DNA of 38,739 nt, taken from NCBI GenBank assembly GCA_027943245.1, contig JANDJZ010000479.1, forward strand, positions 1 to 38,739. Direction: 5' to 3'. Positions within the stretch are counted from its first letter, which is position 1; the number at the start of each line of letters is the position of its first letter. The position numbers and the translations under genes were made by a program. Source of the DNA: Acanthamoeba sp. SK_2022b. Lineage: Eukaryota > Discosea > Longamoebia > Acanthamoebidae. Below are positions 11,679 through 19,899 of the stretch, piece by piece. The notes beneath the pieces were generated by a model that was not told where the DNA came from, ran no database searches, and saw only the letters and a list, made by a program, of their open reading frames with translations.

Positions 11679-13533
11679 TGTACACTCACGCTTGTCGACA
11701 TCGTAACGATTGGTGCAGGGCGCCTACGGTCTGTTGCTGCCGTCAGGCAGCGTATTTATTTGGCGGGGCAAGCAGTCGCTGCCGCAGTCGACCGAGGCGC
11801 TGACGTGGCTCATCGAAACGACCGCGGCGGCCCTGTCCCAGAAGGACTCCCCCGCGGGACCCAGGTCGCCCTCGCCCTCGCCCTCGCCCGTCTCCGATTC
11901 GGCCCGCACCGACGACGATCGCAAAGGCAGCGCCCGCGGCATCGACGTCCGCCTGATCGACGAGGGCGACGAGCCCTCCGAGTTCTGGGCCGCGCTCGGG
12001 TGCACGTCGGCTCGAGGGCGCAGCCAGCGGGAGGCCGCGGCCGCGGCTGCTGCCGCCGCCGAAGACGACGCGCGGAGCGGGAAGGCCGTGGCTCGACTCG
12101 CCAAGTTCTGCTACGACGGCGGGCAGTTCTCTGCGTCGGAGGTGGTCGGCTTCAAGCAGCGCGACCTGCTGCAGAACTGCGTCTACCTGCTGCATCCGCA
12201 GTGTGTGGGCGGCCGCGACGGCAAGCTCTACCTGTGGCTGGGCCGGCAGGTCACGGACAGGCTGCGCGCGGCCGCACGACACACGGCCAATCGCTATGCC
12301 GCGCACGTCAGCCCACCTGCTGCCGAGGACGCCGCCGCTACCGCGACTACGACGACGACCACCACGTCTCCAGTGGGCGAAAAGAACAAAAGCGGAAGCG
12401 AACAGGCAGTCGCACTTGTCGATGGCACCGGCTCTGCTACCGACAGCAGCGTGACAGGCGCCGATGGCCAAGCCCCGCACGAACGCGGCGACCAAGCCGA
12501 ACAGGCGCCCACGCCGGCCGAGAGGACCACGACAGAGACGGCGGCGGCGACAGCGATATGTAACACTATTCCGGTGGAGGAGGTCGAGGAGGGGCACGAG
12601 CCGCCCGAGTTCACGCGCTACTTTGGGGACTGGGGCGCCACGGCGTTCGTTGATCCCTACGAACTACGGCTGATCGAGCTGCAGCGCCAGGGCGCCAGCG
12701 CGTTCGACTACTACGACGAGCAGCGGGAGCCCTTGATGCAGCTGGTCGACGAGGCTGAGTCAGAGGCCGAGGCGGTGCTCGAGGTCGAGGCGCAGCCGAC
12801 GCCCGAGGAGCTGGAGGAGCGTAAGAAGCGCGAGCGCGAGGAGTTTCAGCGCAAGCTGCGCGAGGACCGGCTGCGAAAGGAGGAGCGGCGCCTGATGCGC
12901 GAGAAGAAGGAGGAGGAGGAGCGGCGAAGGCGGCGCGAGAAGCAGGACCGGCTGCGCGCCAAGCTCAAGCTGCTCGAGCTCCAGGTGGTCCACTACAACA
13001 TCAGCAACTACGATGAGGAGGACAACGACGGCAACGGCGCGTCAACAGGAGATGATGGCGACGTCTGCAGCAGCGGCGAGGCCACACCGTCGGGGAGCGA
13101 GACCGATAGGCCGAGCTTGGACTGGGACCTCGAAGGAGGCGACCAGCGGCGGTGCGACAGCGCGCGGGCGAGCGGGGAGCGGCCGATCGGGCGGGCCGAC
13201 TCGTTCAATCGGCAGCGCTCGCAGTCGACCGATGTGGCGGTCGTGCGACTAAGGGAGCGGCAGGACGAGTTCATCAGTCGACTCAAGAACCGCTCGCGCT
13301 CGCGTATCTCCTACGCGGGCAAGGACCGCAGCTCGGCGAGCAGCGTCAACCTCCTCCTCCAGTACGCCAGCGCCGTGCGCAAGGGCAACGACGTGGCCGC
13401 CGCCGTCCTCGCTGCCGCCGCAGCCGCGGACGAAGCCGCCAGTAGGTCCAGCCAGCCGCAGGATACGGAAGAGCCGGAAGGCGACATCACCCCGTCGCCC
13501 AGCACCAACAACAGCGAAAGCCCCGATGTGTAG
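6204..13533 (+). CDS. Gelsolin/villin-superfamily actin-binding protein with long disordered N-terminus and coiled-coil tail
   Basis: Predicted actin-filament binding, capping or severing protein. About 13 exons. Order: a Lys/Glu/Ser-rich and then very Pro/Ser-rich disordered region (6204-8545, with short helical pieces such as TLEEMIHSRWEEYDNIRRL); a first gelsolin repeat at about 8840-9190 (IYRWRIEQLMPMWIP, FYESDCYLVLYVG, NLHYWIGRAASVDKKASVCF, ESATFLSYF); further repeats with YHYYIQLVELATASLNERDV and YRLYQWNG (9540-9660), GVFIIDCMSEIYVY (about 10275-10315), the G4-like IGILSGRTFSKLPEAEVGHF and VVYFWEGKAASM (11030-11190), G5-like VFMSLFKNRPIVIRRG and SVFIWRGKQS (11430-11780), and G6-like FCYDGGQFSASEVVGF with LYLWLGRQVTD (12100-12260). 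A G6-style EPPEFTRYFGDWGA follows. The tail is a charged Arg/Glu coiled coil (12790-12990), then Ser-rich. No villin headpiece is visible. The start could also be the ATG at 6225. Confidence 0.85.
11289..11348. repeat. (GT)30 microsatellite, intronic
   Basis: Perfect GT tract in the gelsolin-family intron, ending about 11 nt before the exon that starts at 11360. It is read as (GU)n in the transcript and is complementary to the CA tract just past the other end of that exon. Confidence 0.98.
11610..11675. repeat. (CA)33 microsatellite, intronic
   Basis: Perfect CA tract beginning about 11 nt after the exon that ends at 11598 in the gelsolin-family gene. It is complementary in the same transcript to the GT tract at 11289-11348. 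Confidence 0.98.
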
Positions 13534-13860
13534 TGCTCTGGTGCAACTGCTGCAGCTTGAATCCTCACCACTCGAGGTTTTTCTACCTAAGGGGTTCCGT
13601 GTCGTTCCTGGTTCTCTGTCCTGCCTCACAAGATTGGGCTGTTTGCAGGCCTTCCAGGCAGACATCCGTCCCAAACACACCCTCGAGGATGAAAAGTCTG
13701 GCGGCATTGAGGTATTTGTGTATCCCAGGGTCACTGACTTAGTACTGGTTGACTGGACATGCCTGCACTTGAAATTAAGGAACCAGTTGCACGTGACCTG
13801 TGACAAAAGGTGCTGACTTGTCTGAGGGTGTTAACATACATGCAGGTTATGGAGGATAGA
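13534..13860. other. Intergenic, transition into CpG-poor block
   Basis: 3' flank of the gelsolin-family gene. CpG frequency drops from about 13.6 kb. Short open frames on both strands are not supported by codon bias or homology I recognise. The following 170 bp (to about 14030) is T-rich and AT-rich. Confidence 0.5.
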
Positions 13861-15940
13861 GCCTGGATTATGCTGGAGAGTGGAAAAGGATCCAATGTAC
13901 ATCAGATCTGAATTTTTTCTTAAATACAAACTTTTTAATCTGATTTTTAATCTGATGTGTGTCTGATCGTCAATTTAATTGTTTTTTTCTACTGGTTCTT
14001 AACCATTTTCTGTCTGTTTTTTCTTCTTAAGTAAAAGCTAATTTTCTACTGCATCATGTAATGTTTCCATAGAGCAAATGATCCCAAAGGTGGTGTACCA
14101 CTTCAGGAATCTCAAGAGCGCCTGATGTTGTGAGTGTCCACCTTCAAGCATCTCTCCACACTCCAACATACACTTCCACCTCTCTTTGAATGACATGGCC
14201 TTTGAGGGTAACTCAGTTCCACATGTTTTCCACTCCCAAAGGTTCACATACAATCTTGTGATGACAATTCAGTGGCTAAGCTACCTGCAACTATACCATC
14301 AACAGGATCTCCATACAAAATCCTTCCCTTGTTGCCCTTACCCTCTGATGTCATTCAAGACCTACATGACAACTGCCAGGAACCTCTGTTCACTGCAGCT
14401 GAGCTTGGAGAATGGGCTGATATCTTTGAGCTGCATGAAGCAAGCCTGTTGTCTTCTGACCGGTCTGGAGAGTCAAAATTTCTTGCTGCATCACCATCAC
14501 CATCACCACTACCACCACCACCTGACCACCACCACCGCTGCCCCCAATAGAGTGGAGGGAGGGCTTTTGCTGATTTTAGCTTGATCTGTCCAATTGAAAA
14601 AAAGCTGATGTCCTCATGTGTGTGGCCAACAAGTAAGAAGCTGAGATTAACTTCTTGAAATATGTCCAGTGCCACCAGCAAGGACAGGAATCCCAGCATG
14701 AACACATTCTTGTTTTCTGACCACAGTTATCAGCCTGCAGATAGGATAGGATGGATTGGTGGTGAGTATGCAATGACGTTTGGGAAAAGAGATTGGTGAT
14801 TGTGAGGTTGGAATCCTTGGGCCACAGTGACTGAGGATGGAGGTAAAGATGTCTGCCCTGGTAATGATAAATGAGTCCTCCAGTGAGTAGGTGCAATTGA
14901 TGCTGAGCAAAATCTATTGAAGCTGATCAAGCCTTGAGTTTCGAGGAAGCTTGACACAGGAAAAGTGTGAGTGAATGTGCTGCAGCATAGCAGAGTATGA
15001 AAGAAGGGGAACAGTGAGTGTGAGGATTGGCACAGGGAATGGACTTGGTGTCATGCAAGCGAAAAGGCAGGTGGATGTCACCCACAATCTCAAACAATGA
15101 AGTTAGCCACAGATGTGTGTTGGTGGTGGATGGACTGGTGATCACGCAGCCAGCAGAGTTGTGGACAGGAAATCTTCCACCAAGATTGAATCTCCTTTTT
15201 GATCTGATCCATTTCGACCCAACCATAGACCCAGGGGGGGGGCAGAGATGGCATATGAGAGAAGAGGATGGGCATATGAATGAAGTAAACTTGACAGGGT
15301 GGTGAGGAGTGACACCTTTAGAAATGCAGTAATGCAATGCAAACATTATACCCATTAACCTGCAGCTTAAAGGAAGAGGGCAAACATTTAACACAACTGG
15401 CGGATGATGTTTGAAATTGGTGAAGAACATCTTTTTGGGGTGGTTGAACCACTGAGCATCAGGTCTACACATCTCTTGTTGTTTTTTGATGAAAAAGGTA
15501 GGTGGTGAAAAAGTGACATCTGTGGATGTACAGAAGAAGCATGGGTACATGCATTTTTTGGTTCATTAAAAAGGTACATTATTGTTACTTTTTTCGGAAC
15601 ACTCTGTTCCAATCATATGTCCACCTAGAACCCAATGTGCATTGGGTTGCTGATTTTTTCTTATGTGCCTCACACCTGACCCAATGCACATTGGTTCACC
15701 ATGCAGGTACATCTGCAAGCTCAACAACAATGCTCTGAGCAGCAAGACTCTCAATACCCACAACATGCTCAATTCTGGTAGCTTTTGAAATTTCACCAGG
15801 GAGCAGATGAAGTGCCTTCTGGCCCACTACCTGAAGTGGCTTCCAGAAGCAACTAGCAAAAGTATGCACTGTGTTTGTCCAAATGCACATTGGGTTGCTT
15901 TTTTGCAAATGCATCTTTACTTTAAAATCACACATTGTTA
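13860..15940 (-). mobile_element. Decayed transposon ORF, VGHTHED-type (DUF7869-like) protein
   Basis: No intact gene, but minus-strand fragments of one protein can be followed across frame breaks. Diagnostic part: LQADNCGQ (about 14741-14718), then in the next frame ENKNVFMLGFLSLLVALDIF and LLVGHTHEDISFFS (to about 14590). A one-base loss separates DNCGQ from ENKN. From memory this is the DNxxxENKN and VGHTHED arrangement of large TE-borne proteins annotated as DUF7869-like. Further pieces: LPSKAMSFKERWKCMLECGE at about 14200 and KPLQVVGQKALHLLPGEISK (about 15850-15790). CpG is almost absent. The boundaries are soft and no terminal repeats or target-site duplications were found. The family assignment is moderate; the decayed state is clear. 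Confidence 0.55.
15629..15894. repeat. Three copies of a short palindromic CCAATG-CATTGG motif
   Basis: AACCCAAT-GTGC-ATTGGGTT at 15629-15648 is an 8-bp-arm hairpin. CCAATGCACATTGG recurs at 15681-15694, and AAATGCACATTGGG at 15881-15894, followed as in copy 1 by TTGCT. They are scattered in the CpG-poor block and may be footprints of a small hairpin repeat. Confidence 0.6.
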
Positions 15941-15968
15941 TTCCAACCTGTACATTCTAACAGGGGGT

Positions 15969-16164
15969 GGGGATGGGCGTGGCAGGCAAACTTGCTGTGC
16001 CCCCATCCCCTGGGTGGGTGGGGACTGGTGTGGCAGGTGGATTTGCCACACATCCATCCAGGGCAGGGGACTGGTGCAGTGGGCAAACTTGCCATGCGCC
16101 AGTCCCCCAGGCAGGTGGGGACAGGTGCAGTGGGCAAACTTGCTGTGCACCTGCCTATTGAGGT
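15969..16164. repeat. Four degenerate tandem units of 46-51 bp, hairpin-forming
   Basis: Units begin GGGGAYKGG or GGGGACAGG at 15969, 16020, 16066 and 16117. Each has a shared core near GGCAAACTTGC or GGATTTGCC. In the first unit GGGGATGGG pairs perfectly with CCCATCCCC at its end, so the units can fold back individually. Open frames across it come from the repeat and are not genes. Confidence 0.75.
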
Positions 16165-16499
16165 GGGAAGGGACAACCAACAACAGTGGCAGCCCCCAAA
16201 CTCATCAATGATATTCCATTCTCTGGGGAACATACCAGGCATGGCAAGCAAGCACTCCATTGGCCTGTGAGTCCTCATCCACAGGCAGGGGCCATGGGAA
16301 AAAACCCAGCAGAGGAAGACAAAAAAGGACCGGCTAATGGTTTTATGGTGGTTTATGATGTTCTACTGGTGATGGAGAGTGGTTCTGCCCCACCTCAACA
16401 TGGAAAGAGAAGCCACAAGCAAGCCATTAGGTACATTGCCAGCAACCATTGGCCAAGGACCACCCATGTACATGAAGCCTCTTCCTCTGCCCCATGGGC

Positions 16500-17258
16500 C
16501 ACCACCACAATGTCACACCACAACACCACCACAACATCACAACTACACCACAACAACACCACATTAACACCACAACATCAGACCATATCACCACAACACA
16601 ACATCACCACAACACCCTCATATCAACACAACACCATCACCACATACTCCACACCACCCCAACAACATCACTCCACATCACCCCAACACCACAACACAAT
16701 CTTTGCCAGTTCACCACTACATTACCAGCACAACAGTGCAACACCAGCACAACACCACAACACCATAGCATAACTACAACACCAGCACAACAGTGCAACA
16801 CCACAACACATCACCCCATCACAGCACCACCACAACACTACCACAACACCACAAAACATAAAACCACTGCAACATTACACCAACACCACAACACCACAAC
16901 ATAACACCCCACAACATCACAACACCACCACAATACCATACCATCACCACAACATCATCACAACTCACCAGCACAACAACATCACACATAAATACAACAC
17001 CACACCATCAACACCAAAACACCACCACCACAACAATACCACAACAGCACCACAACAGCACACCATTACCACAACACCACCACCACCACACAACACCACA
17101 ACATCACCACATCACCACAACATCACCACACCACCACCACAACACCACCACAACACCAAAACACCACCAAAACACCACATCACCACCACAACAACACAAC
17201 AACACCCCAACACCACACCACCACAAAATCACCACACCTACAACAACACTGCACCAAC
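16500..17258. repeat. CAC/CAA-rich satellite (left)
   Basis: About 760 bp made almost only of irregular CAACACCAC, CATCACCAC and CACAACA words on the plus strand, with very little G and no coding content. Its right edge lies directly against the ABCG remnant. The right satellite at 20716-21588 is the same composition on the opposite strand. Confidence 0.93.
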
Positions 17259-17261
17259 ACT

Positions 17262-17510
17262 ACCCTGTATGGCTTTGAGGCGTTGGTTTTCAACGAGTTT
17301 GTAGGGCGTGTAGTGGGTGGTGCACCTGGCGAGACCATCAGCCAAACGACGAAGGGTAATACACGCCTCTCTCTCTCTCTGATGTTGGCTGAAAACTGAC
17401 GGTCTGCCTGGCCTTTCGGTTCGACGTGTTGGGCATGAACGTGTGGGTGGACGTGGGCGTTCTCCGTGGCGTTCCTAGCTCTCCAGTTCCTCAACAAGGA
17501 GACACGATAG
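17262..17510 (+). pseudogene. C-terminal remnant of an ABCG half-transporter
   Basis: Plus-strand pieces match the end of an ABC2 permease domain of the ABCG/WHITE family. LYGFEALVFNEFVGRVVGG starts at 17265 (compare the family's Y-A-F-E-A-L-V-x-N-E-F). Then FRFDVLGMNVWVDVGVL lies in a second frame (about 17412-17463), and VAFLALQFLNKETR with a TAG stop at 17508-17510 in a third. A CT microsatellite and at least two frame changes separate them, with no usable AG acceptor between the first two, so splicing does not rescue the frame. Everything upstream (ATPase and other membrane helices) is missing and replaced by satellite. CpG content is normal, so the fragment belongs to the gene-type DNA and not to the repeat block. 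Confidence 0.6.
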
Positions 17511-17582
17511 GCATATAACCTATAACTCTCCAAGAGTTCTTCTCGCCTTGGGCTGTTTTCGAGCTGATTCACAGGGCAACAA

Positions 17583-17617
17583 CCCTGTTTAGTGACAAGA
17601 GATATCCCTAAACAGGG
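17583..17617. other. Perfect 10-bp inverted repeat upstream of the Stealth gene
   Basis: CCCTGTTTAG (17583-17592) and CTAAACAGGG (17608-17617) are exact reverse complements with a 15-nt loop, ending 94 bp before the Stealth ATG. It could be a transcription-factor site or the 3' end of the ABCG remnant's transcript. The function is unknown. Confidence 0.6.
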
Positions 17618-17711
17618 AGATCTCAGCTATCTCAGACTAACGTAGTTTCCCCCATTTCGTTGGCGCTGACCAAGCTTGACAAACTGGAAGAAAAGGGATA
17701 AACTCCACAGC

Positions 17712-19891
17712 ATGCTAGCATCATGGCGCTGGTTCTGCTGGGTCGCGCTGCTGTTACTGGCGCTGCTCCTTCCGCTTCTGCTTCCCCCGACCATTTTCCA
17801 CCATGAGGAACCTCCACCGCCGCTATCACTACGTAAAACACAAGCAACTTTGGCCCAAGAGCATGTCCACGAAGGTGTTGACGAGGAGACGGCGATAGAC
17901 CTGGTGTACACCTGGGTCAACGGCTCCGACCTTAGCTTCCGCGACTCCATGCTGGCCGCACGCGCTGTCTTCGACCTCGCTCAAGGTGAACAACGCTGCC
18001 ATTACCTCGTTCGAGGTAACTGACAGTTTTATGGATGTGGCCTCGCGTCTCGTGTAAAGGGGCGGACGCCAATCTGAGATTTTACCCCAACGGGCTCAAC
18101 CGCTTCTTCGAGATAGAGGTGGGCCGGTGAGAAGAGGATCAAGGAGAGAAGCCGCGTAGCTGATGTGGTGTCATTGTGATGGGTTTGGGTGGCACACGTA
18201 TGTGACGGGGCGAGCGCAGGAGCTGCGGTATTCGCTGCGATCGGTGGAGATGCACGCACCCTGGGTGCGGAACGTCTACATCGTGACTAACGGGCAGATC
18301 CCATACTGGCTTGACCTTCGCCACCCTCGTATCAGGCAAATCACTTCGCTCATCTTGTGTAGTTGTTGATAGTCTCAAGTATTGTTTTAAACACGTCGAC
18401 AGGGTGGTGACACACGAGGAGATCTTCGCCAACAAGTCGCACCTGCCTACATTTTCCTCGAGTGCTATCGAATGGAACCTGCACCGCATTCAGGGATTGT
18501 CAGCCAGGTTCGTCTACTTCAACGACGACGTCTTTCTGTGCTCTCCCGTCACCCAGGAGGACTTTTACTCGCCCACTGATGGCTACAAGGCACGGAATCT
18601 ACACCTATCTACATCTCACACACACACACAGCATTGCTGAGGAGTTGCAGCAGGTGTACCCTGAGTGGCTTGCCTTGGAGAGCATCCGCCGCGAGTGGCC
18701 CTACAAGCAGGCTTACGTGGCCACGGAGCAGTTGTACGATCGTACATTCGGGAACATGGCTCGCAAGGCATGCCACTTGACTCTGTTCTAAATATCTTTT
18801 TATTGATACTGATAACAGTGAGTACACCGTATGCATGTGTTCAGGTGGTATACCACGTTCCGCACATGATCGACAGGCGCATCGCACGCGCCCTCGAAGC
18901 CCAATTCCCAAAGGAATTCGAACTAACCACATCCCACCGCTTCCGGGCCAGTGATGACATGCCATACCCCTTCGCCTACGTCTACTTCATGATGCATCAG
19001 GTACTGCTCACAAAGTGCAACACAATGGCCGGCATCAACGCAGCCAGTCCTCGCACATGAATGACAGGACACCACATGATACACGATACACCAATGACTA
19101 CCCCCAAGGTTGTGATCGTTCTTGTTTGTGGTGCAGAATCTAAAAGTGCAGAACAAGTCCTTCTCCCTCGACCACCTGGAGCTGCGGCGCAGTTTCATGA
19201 ACGCCTACCTGATGCCCCTGAACCAGATGGCCTACTACGAGTTCCTGGCCCAGCTGCACCAATGTGCCAATCCCAGGGCACCTACACCACAGCCAATAGA
19301 GACCAGTGCCACCCAACCGAACTCTTCTCGCGCAAGGCTCGTTGAGCGGGAGGAGGAGTATTTCCGCCATAACCCAATCCTCCTAGGCACCCTATTGGCC
19401 TGCATCCCTGACGGCTCCCAACAAGAGAACTACCATTGGTGGTTTGCCCGACGCGGTGTAAACCGGTTCTGCTATTCCCCCTGTTTGGGTTGGGATTGGC
19501 TTTGAATGCTGACTGGCAAACAGTTTCGAAGTAGTGGATACACTACGCCTGGCGTTCCACCTGGTGACAGCTGACAACCCGGAGAGTGTGCGAACCCGGC
19601 TGCTCAACCACCTCCTGCCCAAATCCAAGGCTCACTACTTCAAGTTCGGATGTATCAACAACGGTATTACCGACCCCACCTCGCCGGGAGCCATCCAAAC
19701 ATGCCAGGTATGCATACATGTGTGTTGTCTGGTAGGCATTGTCCACAACAACGTTGTTTTGTTTTTGGTTGCTGGGCAAACTGCAGGTTGTGAGGCAGTT
19801 CTACGAGGTTATGTTTCCGGAGCGCTCCTCCTTCGAACTTCCTGAGGGACAGCTCAACCATCGCCTCCACATATCTGCTAAAGCGGGATAG
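17712..19891 (+). CDS. Stealth-family GlcNAc-1-phosphotransferase (GNPTAB-like), type II membrane protein
   Basis: Predicted to move GlcNAc-1-phosphate from UDP-GlcNAc to mannose on lysosomal glycoproteins in the Golgi. Acanthamoeba extracts are known to have such an activity. The four conserved Stealth regions are present over about nine exons. CR1: [11 protein letters not shown] (about 17898-17930), preceded by a signal anchor [21 protein letters not shown]2: [20 protein letters not shown] and [12 protein letters not shown], then [20 protein letters not shown] and [12 protein letters not shown] with the acidic NDD. CR3: [20 protein letters not shown] then [22 protein letters not shown]4: [18 protein letters not shown], just before the TAG at 19889-19891. 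It lacks the long spacer, Notch and DMAP regions of the human alpha/beta subunit, so it is a compact form. The start is the ATG at 17712, just before the anchor. Satellite-bearing CpG-poor blocks lie on both sides, yet this gene keeps normal CpG and intact frames. Confidence 0.88.
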
Positions 19892-19899
19892 ATGTTTTA

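Noticed and set aside
11571..12597. Arg-rich plus and minus frames of 280-330 codons
   Set aside because: Shadow frames of the gelsolin-family exons, with random-looking Arg/Ala composition.
14927..15550. Minus-strand 207-codon open frame in the CpG-poor block
   Set aside because: Composition is T-rich pseudo-coding and protein-like segments switch frames around it, so it is treated as part of the decayed element, not a gene.
16496..17260. Possible CRISPR-like or minisatellite array
   Set aside because: No fixed repeat/spacer periodicity. The words vary irregularly and the setting is eukaryotic.
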